A stretch of 64,000 nucleotides of DNA, taken from the NCBI RefSeq assembly GCF_002934455.1, contig NZ_PTIR01000020.1, positions 1-64,000 on the forward strand, written 5' to 3'. A program made the position numbers and the translations under genes. Below, in pieces: positions 38,621-48,823 of the stretch; within the stretch, counting starts at the first letter, position 1, and the number at the start of each line of letters is the position of its first letter. Below the pieces are notes generated by a model. It saw only the letters and a list, made by a program, of their open reading frames with translations. It was not told the origin of the DNA and did not search any database. This DNA is from Trinickia symbiotica. GTDB taxonomy: Bacteria > Pseudomonadota > Gammaproteobacteria > Burkholderiales > Burkholderiaceae.

Positions 38621-39396
38621 CGGCGAGCAGGCCGGACGGTGAGCTGGTGCCGCTGCAGTGCAATGGTCGTCATCGGTTCCGTCTCATGAAATAGATGCAT
38701 GCGGCGATGACGAGCAGACCAAGGGAATCCACCGCCGCGAGCACTGGTAACGAGTTGAACCATTTGTCCATGTTGGTCGTGCGGCCGTAATATGGCGGGC
38801 CGTCCCCGAACGCTTCGTTGATATTGATGACGTTGAAGGCAATGATCGGTCCTGCAAGAGCGACTAAGGCTACGCCAAGGAGGAGTTGCGCCGGTCGATT
38901 CTTCGCCATGGTAGTACGCGACAGTTAAAGGGATATAGCAATCGGGCGACCCCGCGATTGCGGCTTGCAGGTCACGAACAAAACTGTCCATTCGGCTGCG
39001 GAGGTTAATGCATCCTGCGCTTCCCGGATGTGTACCGCCATGGATGACAAATCCACCGCGCCCATACGTCTGCGTGCCCGGAAACACGTGAATTGTAAGT
39101 CGATGGTTGCCCCATGACGAACGTGGCGCGAGGCTGTACCAGCGGTTCGCCCACATCTGCGATGGCTGTACCCAATACCGCCCCGAGGGAATCGGACCTA
39201 AGTTGCTCTCGCGCTGGCGGGCCACAGAGTAGTCAAAGCCGCCAGCGTCAGTTGGCTGGCCTGAAACGGCAGCATAAGAGCGCGTCTGCGCGCCGGTCAT
39301 GGATACGAAGCGTCCATTAAAATGAAGCGAAACGCTCGACCTTCCGCACGTGGGAGTCATCGGGATACCGAGTTCTGCGGCGTACCTATTTGGCAT
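38617..39396 (-). CDS. Tlde1/L,D-transpeptidase-like protein with C-terminal overrun
   Basis: 259-aa frame from ATG 39396 (GAGGG about 6 nt upstream). Residues 1-162 read as an L,D-transpeptidase fold: beta strands after SVSLHFNGRF, GPIPSGRYWV, and the catalytic HGGTHPGSAGCINL with His119 and Cys129, finishing at YIPLTVAYY where the family normally stops. Tlde1-type (DUF2778) proteins are type VI effectors that cut or alter peptidoglycan tetrapeptides. There is no signal peptide, as expected for a secretion-system cargo. Residues 163-259 are Arg/His/Gln-rich and overlap the next gene in another frame, so the true stop may have been lost. Confidence 0.65.
   Translation of the reverse strand: MPNRYAAELGIPMTPTCGRSSVSLHFNGRFVSMTGAQTRSYAAVSGQPTDAGGFDYSVARQRESNLGPIPSGRYWVQPSQMWANRWYSLAPRSSWGNHRLTIHVFPGTQTYGRGGFVIHGGTHPGSAGCINLRSRMDSFVRDLQAAIAGSPDCYIPLTVAYYHGEESTGATPPWRSLSRSCRTDHCLQRHQYQRSVRGRPAILRPHDQHGQMVQLVTSARGGGFPWSARHRRMHLFHETEPMTTIALQRHQLTVRPARR
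38670..38909 (-). CDS. Small two-TM membrane protein, candidate immunity protein
   Basis: 79 aa, ATG 38909. TM1 around residues 8-27 (LLLGVALVALAGPIIAF), a periplasmic-size loop with DGPPYYGRTTNMDKWFN, and TM2 around 52-75 (LPVLAAVDSLGLLVIAACI), ending RRNR. The start lies inside codon 163 of the Tlde1-like frame, right where the catalytic domain ends. A membrane protein with an outward loop next to a wall-active effector fits an immunity role, but that is inference from context only. Confidence 0.6.
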   Translation of the reverse strand: MAKNRPAQLLLGVALVALAGPIIAFNVININEAFGDGPPYYGRTTNMDKWFNSLPVLAAVDSLGLLVIAACIYFMRRNR

Positions 39397-39579
39397 ATGA
39401 GCCCTCTCTCCTGTATGAAGTGAGGGCATCGTAGATAGTGGCGAGACTGCGCAGTGGCCTTGCGCACTATTATCAGACGCGCTTACCCCGCGTCGACAAA
39501 GAACGGTCCTTTAATGCTCGAAGTGTTCTATCTGGCCTGCGGCGATGGTTAGGGTGGCTCGGTTCCTAGTCATGCGGTC

Positions 39580-40527
39580 TCAACGCGCGCCCGTCAGCGT
39601 TTCACAGACTTCCCAAAGGCGCCGGCCCGCTTCTACATCCCGCGCGTGCGTTGCGACGTCCGCCTCGCCCACACGGCTCCCCCGTGCTTCGAATAGTCCT
39701 TGAGGCCCGTAATACCCGCCTTCTCGGACATCCGGCGAAGTCGCCGCATACAAGGTCGGCAGAGCTCCTGCATACCCGCTATTCAATGCCGCGGCGATGA
39801 CCTTGCCGACAAGCACTCTCAGCGCACGCTCAACCGCGTTGTAGTCCCCATTGCGGAAGAGATTCGTCTCGGCGACGCCCGGGTGCGCGGCTACGGACAT
39901 CACGCGCGAGCCTTTAGCTCGCAAACGCCTGTCGAGCTCGAACGCCAACATCAGGTCAGCCAGCTTCGACTGCTGATACGCCCGCATCGGCGAATAGGAA
40001 CGCGTCGACTGCAAGTCGTCGAAATCGAGCCTCCCGCGCTTATGCGCAATCGAAGCGATGGTCAGGATGCGAGGCCGCTCGGCCGAATCACCTGCAGCCT
40101 GCTCGAGCGCCGGCATCAGCAACTCCGTCAGCAGAAAATGCCCGAGCACGTTCGTCCCGAATTGCAGTTCGAAACCATCGACGGTCTCGCGGCGACGAGG
40201 CGGCGCCATTACGCCGGCATTGTTGATGAGTATGTGGATGGGGCGTTGCCGCGCCAACTGCGTCCGCGTGAATTCGCGCACGGAGGCAAGCGAAGCAAGA
40301 TCGACGATCGCGACTTCGGACCGAGTCCCGGGCGCTTGCTTCGCTATGGCGGCGAGAGCGGTTTCGCCACGCGTTGTATCGCGGCAGGCCAGGATGACCT
40401 CCGCCCCCTTGCGCGCTAATTCGAGCGCCGCGTAAAAGCCGATGCCGCTATTCGCTCCAGTAATGAGTACGCGCTTGCCCGTTTGATCGGCGATATCGGC
40501 AACGGTCCACCGTGAAGCGATGTACAT
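39580..40527 (-). CDS. Short-chain dehydrogenase/reductase
   Basis: 315 aa from ATG 40527. Rossmann motif TGANSGIG, cofactor strand ILACRDTTRGE (Arg suggests NADPH), NNAGVMAP, catalytic Tyr-Lys in YQQSK, and PGVAETNL after it. The pattern and length match the retinol-dehydrogenase/protochlorophyllide-reductase-like SDR group. Substrate unknown. 19 bp after the metallophosphoesterase gene on the same strand. Confidence 0.88.
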   Translation of the reverse strand: MYIASRWTVADIADQTGKRVLITGANSGIGFYAALELARKGAEVILACRDTTRGETALAAIAKQAPGTRSEVAIVDLASLASVREFTRTQLARQRPIHILINNAGVMAPPRRRETVDGFELQFGTNVLGHFLLTELLMPALEQAAGDSAERPRILTIASIAHKRGRLDFDDLQSTRSYSPMRAYQQSKLADLMLAFELDRRLRAKGSRVMSVAAHPGVAETNLFRNGDYNAVERALRVLVGKVIAAALNSGYAGALPTLYAATSPDVREGGYYGPQGLFEARGSRVGEADVATHARDVEAGRRLWEVCETLTGAR

Positions 40528-40546
40528 AGGCTGGAATCCCGAGAGA

Positions 40547-41365
40547 TCAAATTTCCACGACCCTATCCCACGCGAACGCGGGATTCTCGATGCGCATCCG
40601 GCGCCGATCGATATATCCGCGAGGATTGCAGACGACGCGCGTACCCTCGGCGAAGTAGTCGAACGGCGTATGCGTATGGCCATGAATCCAGAGCGCGACA
40701 GGCGTGTGAACGAGCGTCGGCAAATGGCTGATGAAGCCTGCCGACACGAGATCGTTTGCAAAGCGTGGCGCCAGGCTGTCGCGATGCGGAGCATGATGAG
40801 TGACGACGATCGTCTTGCCGCCGAACGGCTTGGCGATTTCAGCCGCGAGCCAAGCGCGTGCTTGTCTATGCAGCGCGAGTGTGTCGCTCGGCATGAACTT
40901 GCGCGAGGGCGTACCCGAGGTTTCGGCGCGATCGGCGCTCCATGCAAGCTGAATCGGTCCGCGGAAATCGACCATCACTTTTTCGGCCGCTGCCATCGCA
41001 GCTTCGCGCGCTTCGTCGTCCGCACCGAAGAGCTCGAAGTCGGTCCACAGCGTCGTTCCAAGCACGCGCCACCGGCCTTCTGGGTCAACGAGCGACGCGC
41101 TGTTCAGATAATGCACGTTGTCAGTGGCCGCCGCCGCGTCGCGCATGGCGACTTCGAGTGCGCCGAACTCACCGTCGTAGTACTCATGGTTGCCGGGCAC
41201 ATAGACGACCGGCGTGCGCGGGTCGAACATCTCCGCCGCCCAGCGTATGCCCTCGGCGTGATTGTGGATGTCCCCGGCCAGCACGACGAGGTTGGCTTCG
41301 GCATGCGCGATCGCTTCGGGCTCGTCGCATTCGAGGTGGAGGTCCGACAGTACGCGGATTTTCAT
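40547..41365 (-). CDS. Metallophosphoesterase
   Basis: 272 aa. Calcineurin-type dimetal motifs in order: DLHLE, GDIHNH, GNHEYY, THHAPH and GHTH. Cytoplasmic, no signal peptide. These motifs cover nucleotidases and phosphodiesterases of many kinds; substrate cannot be told. Confidence 0.88.
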   Translation of the reverse strand: MKIRVLSDLHLECDEPEAIAHAEANLVVLAGDIHNHAEGIRWAAEMFDPRTPVVYVPGNHEYYDGEFGALEVAMRDAAAATDNVHYLNSASLVDPEGRWRVLGTTLWTDFELFGADDEAREAAMAAAEKVMVDFRGPIQLAWSADRAETSGTPSRKFMPSDTLALHRQARAWLAAEIAKPFGGKTIVVTHHAPHRDSLAPRFANDLVSAGFISHLPTLVHTPVALWIHGHTHTPFDYFAEGTRVVCNPRGYIDRRRMRIENPAFAWDRVVEI

Positions 41366-41399
41366 CTTGCACTTTTCCTTCGATCGTCGAGCATGTCAT

Positions 41400-42851
41400 T
41401 CATCCCAATACCTTGCCGGGATTCATGAGGCCGAGCGGATCGAGCGCCGATTTGACTGCGCGCATCAGCGCGAGTTCGACGGGCGATTTGTAGTGGGCCG
41501 CAGCGCCGACCTTCAGCTGTCCAAGCCCATGCTCGGCACTGAGGCTGCCGTGATGCTTGTGCACGCTGTCATAGACGATGCGGTTCAGCGTCTCTTGGTA
41601 CTGCGAAAGAAACGCCTTCGGATCGCCGCCCTCCGGCGCTTGAACGTTATAGTGCAGATTGCCGTCGCCGAGATGACCGAAGGTCACCATCCGCGCACCG
41701 GGCACCGACGCGGCGATCGCGGCGTCCGTTTCCTCGATGAACGTGGCGATACGCGAAATCGGCACCGCGATGTCGTGCTTGATATTGAGTCCTTCTTCGG
41801 CCTGCGCGAGCGGAATATGCTCGCGCAGATCCCAGAACGCACGCGATTGCGCGAGGTTCTCCGCGACGACGGCATCTTCGACGAGCCCCGACTCGAGTGC
41901 CTCTTCCGTCATGCGCTCGAAGAGTCCGCGCGCGTGCTCTTCGCTTTCGCTGTCCGAAAGCTCGAGCAGCACAATCTGCGCGTGCGATGCATCGAACGGA
42001 TAGCGCAATTGCGGGAAACGCTTGCCGACGAGGCGCAAGCAGAAATCCGACATCAACTCGAAGCCCGTCAGCAATGGGCCCGCATAGCGCCCCGCCAGCG
42101 CGAAGAAGTCGAGCGCGGCATGCGGGGAGGCGAGCCCGGCAAGGGCCGTCACGCGCGCCGCCGGCAGCGGATGCAGTTTCATGACGGCCGCGGTGATGAT
42201 GCCCAGCGTGCCTTCCGCTCCGACATAAAGATCGCGCAAATCGTAGCCAGTGTTGTCTTTGCGCAGGCCGCGCAGCCCATCCCATATCTCTCCCTGGGGC
42301 GTCACCACTTCGAGGCCGAGGCAGAGTTCGCGCGCGTTGCCGTAGCGCAGAACAGCCGTGCCACCGGCGTTCGTCGCGAGATTGCCGCCGATCGTGCAAC
42401 TGCCTTCGGCGGCGAGGCTCAACGGGAAGAGCCGCCCCGCATCGCGGGCGCGGGTCTGCACTTCGGCCAGCACGACGCCGGCCTCGACCGTGATCGTGTT
42501 GTTGTGGGTATCGATCTCACGAACGCGATTGAGCCGGCCCAGGCTGACGACGGCCTGCTTGCCGCTCGCGTCGGGCGTCGCTCCGCCAGCAAGGCCGGTA
42601 TTGCCGCCCTGCGGCACCAGCGGGACGCGGTGAGCGACGGCCAGGCGCACGAGCGCGGCCACTTCGTGAGAGGTGCCCGGCCGCAGCACGGCACAGGCGG
42701 CGCCCGTGTAGCGGCCGCGCCAGTCCGTCAGATAGGCAGCGGTATCGTTGGCATCGGTGAGCACATGCGCGGCGCCAATGGCATCGCGGCAGGCAGCGAC
42801 AAAATCGGTCATCGTGGGAAAAGCGGCGGACGCGCTCGTCGGAGTGGACAT
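41400..42851 (-). CDS. FAD-linked oxidase, D-2-hydroxyacid (D-lactate/2-hydroxyglutarate) dehydrogenase type
   Basis: 483 aa. FAD-binding PCMH domain with VPQGGNTGLAGGATP, GGNLATNAGGTAVLRYGN and YVGAEGTLGIIT; C-terminal FAD-oxidase domain with FGHLGDGNLHYN and EHGLGQLK. This is the GlcD/D2HGDH/D-LDH family that oxidises D-2-hydroxyacids and feeds electrons to an acceptor. Exact substrate uncertain. 35 bp after its end lies the metallophosphoesterase start. Confidence 0.9.
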   Translation of the reverse strand: MSTPTSASAAFPTMTDFVAACRDAIGAAHVLTDANDTAAYLTDWRGRYTGAACAVLRPGTSHEVAALVRLAVAHRVPLVPQGGNTGLAGGATPDASGKQAVVSLGRLNRVREIDTHNNTITVEAGVVLAEVQTRARDAGRLFPLSLAAEGSCTIGGNLATNAGGTAVLRYGNARELCLGLEVVTPQGEIWDGLRGLRKDNTGYDLRDLYVGAEGTLGIITAAVMKLHPLPAARVTALAGLASPHAALDFFALAGRYAGPLLTGFELMSDFCLRLVGKRFPQLRYPFDASHAQIVLLELSDSESEEHARGLFERMTEEALESGLVEDAVVAENLAQSRAFWDLREHIPLAQAEEGLNIKHDIAVPISRIATFIEETDAAIAASVPGARMVTFGHLGDGNLHYNVQAPEGGDPKAFLSQYQETLNRIVYDSVHKHHGSLSAEHGLGQLKVGAAAHYKSPVELALMRAVKSALDPLGLMNPGKVLG

Positions 42852-42952
42852 GTCTTATTGTGAACTGATCGACGCCCGCCGTGCGCGCGGTGCCGAAAGC
42901 GGGGCGCGAGCGAGTATCTGATGCTCCGGGTTTCGGTACTAATCGGCGTACG

Positions 42953-44028
<1,076 letters not shown>

Positions 44029-44158
44029 TCACTCATGAGCGGCCTATTATAGGGGCATTAGCCCGGCGCGACGGCGCGCCAGCCGCGCAGAGGCTGGAGT
44101 TCGGTTGTCGCCGCCGGCATGCGGCTTTGCCCGGTATTCCCATGACGCGGAGAATTTC

Positions 44159-45463
44159 TTGCCCAAGCTGAGTTTCGATGTCGTCGCGCTCAAACGCCTG
44201 GCGCGCTTCGCCGCCAAGCGCAGCGGGGAAGACCGTATCGCCCAGGTGGCGGGGAGCCTGACGTTCACCACGATGCTGGCGATCGTCCCGCTCGCCACCG
44301 TCGCGTTCGCGCTTTTCACGGCGTTTCCGCTTTTCGCGACGTTCCAGGCATCGCTGCAGACTTTCCTCGCGCAGCATCTGATGCCGGACCAGATCAACAA
44401 CCAGATTTTCCGCTATCTGAATCAGTTCGCCTCGAAGGCGAAAGGGCTCACGACGGCAGGCATGATCGTGCTCTTCGTCACGTCCGTCATGACGATGATG
44501 ACCGTGGAGTCGGCGTTCAACCTCATCTGGCGCGTGCCCAAGCCGCGGCCGTTCGCGCAGCGCGTCCTCGTCTACTGGGCGATCATCACTCTCGGGCCGC
44601 TCCTCATCGGCGTCAGTCTTTCGATCACCTCGCACCTCTTTACACGCTCGACCGGACTCGCGAGCGAGCTCTCGCCGTTGATCGAATGGGCGCTTTCGGG
44701 TGCCGCGCTGCCGTTTACGGCGTTCGTGTTCACGATGCTCTACGTCTATTTGCCGAATTGCGCCGTTCAGTGGCGCGACGCGCTGGTGGGCGGACTCTTG
44801 GCTTCGGTGGCGTTCGAAATCGCCAAGCGCGGCTTCGGCTATTACGTGCGCCACATCCCGACGTACACGGCCGTCTATGGGGCATTCGCCACGGTGCCGA
44901 TGTTTCTGCTCTGGGTCTACCTGAGCTGGTTCATCACGCTGGCTGGGGCGACGATCGTATCGGCGTTGCCCGCGATCCGCGCCGGCGAGTTTCACAGGCA
45001 CGCCTATCCGGGCGGCGATCTCGTCGACGCGCTCGAGCTTCTGGCGCGGCTCGACGACGCGCGAGAGGCGGGCCGGGCCGGATGCACCGTCGCCGAGCTT
45101 GCGCGCGCCGCTCGCTGCGATCTGGATACGGCGACGCGACTCGTCGAACAGTTATGCCGGCGCGAATGGATCATGCGTCTGCAGGACCGCGGCGATGGGG
45201 TCGCGCGCTACGCTTTGGTCCGCAATCCCGCTCAGATCACGGTTTCACGCGTTTTCGACGTGTTCGTCATCGACCGCACCGAACTCGAATACCAGCTCAA
45301 GCTCAGTTCGACACGTGTGGACGCCGACGCCTTGCTCAGCGCGCTCAACAACGACAAGCTCGATATTTCGCTCGCGACGCTGCTCGCCGTCCGGGAAGCG
45401 CGCGCCGCGCATGCCGGCGACGACATGAGGTCATCGGCCACGAGGCCCCGTCATGCGGTGTGA
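44159..45463 (+). CDS. YihY/BrkB family inner-membrane protein
   Basis: 434 aa from TTG 44159, with GGAG 6-7 nt upstream, giving (M)PKLSFDVVALKRLARFAA; starting further up at 44105 would add a Pro/Cys-rich run. Six TM segments with the family motifs RIAQVAGSLTFTTMLAIVPL, ESAFNLIWRV and YVYLPNCAVQWRDALVGGLL. A soluble C-terminal part (from about residue 290) looks like a winged-helix fold. Once mis-annotated as RNase BN; role unclear. Confidence 0.85.
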   Translation: MPKLSFDVVALKRLARFAAKRSGEDRIAQVAGSLTFTTMLAIVPLATVAFALFTAFPLFATFQASLQTFLAQHLMPDQINNQIFRYLNQFASKAKGLTTAGMIVLFVTSVMTMMTVESAFNLIWRVPKPRPFAQRVLVYWAIITLGPLLIGVSLSITSHLFTRSTGLASELSPLIEWALSGAALPFTAFVFTMLYVYLPNCAVQWRDALVGGLLASVAFEIAKRGFGYYVRHIPTYTAVYGAFATVPMFLLWVYLSWFITLAGATIVSALPAIRAGEFHRHAYPGGDLVDALELLARLDDAREAGRAGCTVAELARAARCDLDTATRLVEQLCRREWIMRLQDRGDGVARYALVRNPAQITVSRVFDVFVIDRTELEYQLKLSSTRVDADALLSALNNDKLDISLATLLAVREARAAHAGDDMRSSATRPRHAV

Positions 45464-45509
45464 CGGCGGCACTCAGGTCGCCGTTGCACCGGCCTTGCCG
45501 CGCTAGTGG

Positions 45510-45830
45510 CTAAAGCGAAATCTTCCCGACACAAATGTCCTTGAACATCACCCAATCGCCCATCAGGCTATAGACCGGGTGACGGAACGTGGCGGGCCGG
45601 TTCTTCTCGAAGAAGAAATGGCCGATCCAGGCGAAACCGTATCCGCACACGATCGCAGCCGGCAGCCAGAGCCAGTCGCCTGTCGCGACGGCCATCGCGA
45701 TGCAGCCGATCACGCCTAGCGAGCCGATGAAATGGAGCCGCCGGCAGACGGTATTGCGGTGCTCGCCGAGATAGAAAGGATAGAACTCGGCAAAGCTCGC
45801 GAACTGAGCAGGATGAGCGCCGTGATCCAT
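45510..45830 (-). CDS. DUF962/Mpo1-like membrane protein
   Basis: 106 aa from ATG 45830 behind GGAGG. Signature FYPFYLGEHRNTVCRRLHFI followed by two or three TM segments and GHFFFEKNRPATFRHPVYSL. In yeast Mpo1 this family takes part in alpha-oxidation of 2-hydroxy fatty acids with a metal bound by the conserved His residues; the bacterial role is unknown. Confidence 0.85.
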   Translation of the reverse strand: MDHGAHPAQFASFAEFYPFYLGEHRNTVCRRLHFIGSLGVIGCIAMAVATGDWLWLPAAIVCGYGFAWIGHFFFEKNRPATFRHPVYSLMGDWVMFKDICVGKISL

Positions 45831-45971
45831 GACAACCTCCGTTTGCGCCGAAGTCAGCCGATTCGCGCAGCTTCGATCGACGCGAAAGCCGGGGCGGCGG
45901 TTCGTTGGTCGGTCCATTGTGCGGCGAAAGCCCGGTTTGCCGCAACTCGGCCAGTGGCGGTGCGGGCGTCC

Positions 45972-46811
45972 TCACACTTGCGGCTTTCCCTCCAGCAGCG
46001 GCCGCGTAAACTCGATGAGCGCATCGAGCGTCCCGTCGGGCTGCTCGGTCATCAAAGCGTGTCCCGAGTCGAGCACGACGGTGTCGACTTCGACGCCGGC
46101 CGCCGCCAGCGCGTCAGCCAGGGCGCGCGCGGCGCGAGGCGGCGTCATCATGTCTTTCGCCCCCACGATGAGACGTACCGGGCAACGCACCTGCCCGGCG
46201 CGCACGAGGCCGTCCGCATAGGCGTGGCAGGCCGCGAAATCGGTATGGAAGAGCTGCGCTTCGCCCCGCGCCGCGACGTGTTCCATCAAGCGTTGGTTCA
46301 TGCCGTGCAGCCAGAACCCGGGGCCGGGGCACGAAGGCTTGGCGGCGATCGTCGAGTGCGACCACCGATTGACGAGATCGATGGCTTCCGATTCGCGATT
46401 CAGTGCGGCGTCGAGCAGCGCATCCGAGACCGTCATCGGCACGGCCGTGGCAAGCAGCGCGAGCCGTGCCACCCGATCAGGATAGCGTCCGGCGAAATCG
46501 AGCGCGACGAGCGAGCCCATGCTGTGGCCGGCAACGAACGCCGAAGCGACCCCGACGGCCTCGCAAAGCGCGGCGACCCAATCCGCCAGTTCGCCGACGC
46601 TCGTGGCCGCCGGGCCGGCGCTGCGTCCGTGGCCGGGCAGATCGACGGCGAGCAGATTGAAGCCGTGGTAGGCGAAATAGCGGCTTTGCAAGGCCCATAC
46701 GCTGTGATCATGCTCGGCGCCGTGCAGAAAAACGGCGGTCGGACGCGCGGGATCGAAGCGCTTGCCGGCCGTGTAGGCGTAGACGGCCTTGCCGTTGAGG
46801 TCGACGATCAT
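45972..46811 (-). CDS. Alpha/beta hydrolase
   Basis: 279 aa from ATG 46811, which overlaps the metY stop (ATGA). Oxyanion HGAEHDHSVW, nucleophile elbow GHSMGS, acid and His in VGAKDMMTP and DSGHALM. No signal peptide. Coupled to metY, so it may act on homoserine-derived thioesters or esters, but this is only context. Confidence 0.85.
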   Translation of the reverse strand: MIVDLNGKAVYAYTAGKRFDPARPTAVFLHGAEHDHSVWALQSRYFAYHGFNLLAVDLPGHGRSAGPAATSVGELADWVAALCEAVGVASAFVAGHSMGSLVALDFAGRYPDRVARLALLATAVPMTVSDALLDAALNRESEAIDLVNRWSHSTIAAKPSCPGPGFWLHGMNQRLMEHVAARGEAQLFHTDFAACHAYADGLVRAGQVRCPVRLIVGAKDMMTPPRAARALADALAAAGVEVDTVVLDSGHALMTEQPDGTLDALIEFTRPLLEGKPQV

Positions 46812-48142
46812 GACCGCTCCTTTTTTGCGGCCGCAGAGGAGGCGGCGCCAGCCGGCGCAGCCTTTGCCGCCGCCTTCAGCGCGCGTTTGAGATCGTCGAT
46901 GAGATCGTCCGGATCTTCCAGCCCGATCGAAAGGCGAATGGTCCCTTCGCTGATTCCTGCCGCGGCGAGCGCGGCCGCGTCCATGCGGAAATGCGTAGTC
47001 GACGCGGGATGGATCACGAGCGAGCGCACGTCGCCGACGTTCGCGAGATGCGAGAACAGCGTGAGCGCCTCGATGAAGCGCCGCCCCGCCGCGCGATCGC
47101 CGCGCAGATCGAAGCTGACGACGGCCCCGGCGCCACGCGGCAGCAGCCTTTGCGCCAGCGCATGATCGGGATGCGAATCGAGCTCGGGATAAGCGACGGA
47201 TGCGATGGCCGGATGCGCCGCGAGAAACTCGACGATTCGGCGCGTATTGGCGACATGCCTTTCCATCCGCAGCGGCAGCGTCTCGATGCCCTGCAGCAAT
47301 TGCCACGCGGCCTGCGGATGCAGGCAGGCGCCGAAATCGCGCAATCCTTCGCGCCGCGCGCGTAGCAGGAACGGCGCGATAGTGCTCTCCTCGGCGAACA
47401 CCATGCCGTGAAAGCCGTCGTAGGGCTCGGTAAGCTCCGGAAAGCGGCCCGAGGCAGTGAAGTCGAACTTGCCGCCGTCGACGAGCACGCCGCCGACGGT
47501 CGTGCCGTGGCCGCCGAGGAATTTCGTCGCCGAGTGGTAGACGAAATCCGCGCCGTGCTCGAACGGCTTCAGCAGATAGGGCGTCGTGAACGTCGAGTCG
47601 ACGAGGAGTGGCACACGATGCTCGTGAGCGATTTGCGCCACGGCGGCGATGTCGAGCACGTCGAGCCCCGGATTGCCGAGCGTCTCTCCGAACAATAGCC
47701 GCGTGTCGGGCCGCACGGCGGCGCGCCACGCGTCGAGATCGCGCGGCTCGACGAACGTCGTCTCGATGCCGAAGCGGCGCAGCGTGTAGTGCAGCAGATT
47801 GTGAGAGCCGCCGTAGAGCGCATTCGAGGCAACGATATGCGAGCCGGCACCCATCAGTGTGACGATCGCGAGATGCAGGGCGGCCTGTCCGCTCGCGGTG
47901 CCGATCGCGCCGGCGCCGTTTTCCAGCGCCGCGACGCGTTCCTCGAAGACGGCAACGGTGGGGTTGGAGATCCGCGAATAGACGTGCCCCGCGCGCTCCA
48001 TGTTGAACAGCGCCGCGGCGTGATCGCTGTCGCGGAAAACGAAAGCGGTGCTCTGATGGATCGGCGTGGCGCGCGCGCCTGTCGCGGGATCGGGTGTCGC
48101 GCCGGCGTGCACGGCGAGCGTGTCGAAGCGGTTGGCTGACAT
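46808..48142 (-). CDS. metY: O-acetylhomoserine sulfhydrylase (Cys/Met metabolism PLP enzyme)
   Basis: 444 aa from ATG 48142 (MSANRFDTLAVHAGATPDPA). PLP-Lys in HSATKFLGGHGTTVGG; Cys/Met gamma-family motifs YSRISNPTV, ASGQAALHLA, DSTFTTPYLLKP and GFHGMVFAE. Length and the lack of cystathionine-type features point to O-acetyl- (or O-succinyl-) homoserine sulfhydrylase, making homocysteine from sulfide for methionine. Downstream hydrolase is translationally coupled. Confidence 0.88.
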   Translation of the reverse strand: MSANRFDTLAVHAGATPDPATGARATPIHQSTAFVFRDSDHAAALFNMERAGHVYSRISNPTVAVFEERVAALENGAGAIGTASGQAALHLAIVTLMGAGSHIVASNALYGGSHNLLHYTLRRFGIETTFVEPRDLDAWRAAVRPDTRLLFGETLGNPGLDVLDIAAVAQIAHEHRVPLLVDSTFTTPYLLKPFEHGADFVYHSATKFLGGHGTTVGGVLVDGGKFDFTASGRFPELTEPYDGFHGMVFAEESTIAPFLLRARREGLRDFGACLHPQAAWQLLQGIETLPLRMERHVANTRRIVEFLAAHPAIASVAYPELDSHPDHALAQRLLPRGAGAVVSFDLRGDRAAGRRFIEALTLFSHLANVGDVRSLVIHPASTTHFRMDAAALAAAGISEGTIRLSIGLEDPDDLIDDLKRALKAAAKAAPAGAASSAAAKKERS

Positions 48143-48364
48143 CGGAGGGCGGCCGGTCGCGTCCGGCGTGGGTTGGCCTGTCGGCCATCGTATCATCGCG
48201 CGCGCCGGCTCGAGCGGATCCGCTAAATGTCGGCTCCCGGTCTGTCGGCCCTCGGTCTTCGGCCCGGGTCGGAATCGTCCGAAAATCGGCGCTCGGCTTT
48301 CCTTTTAGGGGCCTTTCCGCTAGGATCGGTTGATCCATTGAAGTTTTAGAAGGAGGGGGAGGCC

Positions 48365-48823
48365 ATGAAAGTCAGCGATATCCTGAAGGTGAAGGGCAAC
48401 ACGCTCTTTACCGTCACACCCGATACACCGCTCAGTGATGCGGTGTTGACGATGGCCGAGCACGATATCGGCTCGCTCGTGGTCATGGAGTATGGCGACC
48501 TCGTCGGGATGCTGACGTTTCGCGAAATCATTCTGACGCTGCGCGAAAACAATGGATCGGTCGGCGAGCGGATCATCCGCAACGTCATGGACCAGCATCC
48601 GCTCACCTGCACGCCCGAGACCGATGTCAACGAAGTGCGCCGCATGATGCTCGAGCACCATGTCCGCTACCTGCCTGTGCTCGATAGCAAGACGCTGATG
48701 GGGGTCATCTCGTTCTACGACGTCGCGAAGGCCGTCGTCGAAGAACAGAGTTTCGAGAACCGCATGCTGAAGGCGTACATTCGCGATTGGCCCGAGGAGG
48801 GCGAGCCGCAGCAGCTGAGCTGA
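48365..48823 (+). CDS. CBS-domain protein
   Basis: 152 aa, ATG 48365 with AAGGAGGGGGAGG just upstream. Two CBS repeats (residues 5-62 and 75-130) with LVVMEYGDLVGMLTFREIIL and RYLPVLDSKTLMGVISFYDV. Stand-alone CBS pairs bind adenosyl ligands and regulate partner enzymes; the partner is unknown. Confidence 0.88.
   Translation: MKVSDILKVKGNTLFTVTPDTPLSDAVLTMAEHDIGSLVVMEYGDLVGMLTFREIILTLRENNGSVGERIIRNVMDQHPLTCTPETDVNEVRRMMLEHHVRYLPVLDSKTLMGVISFYDVAKAVVEEQSFENRMLKAYIRDWPEEGEPQQLS

Noticed and set aside
41262-42863. 533-codon plus-strand frame across the FAD oxidase
   Set aside because: Antisense shadow; no domain and Arg/His-rich.
46812-48338. Long minus-strand extension of the alpha/beta hydrolase frame
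   Set aside because: It overlaps metY in another frame and is Arg-rich; the hydrolase starts at 46811 with an ATGA overlap.
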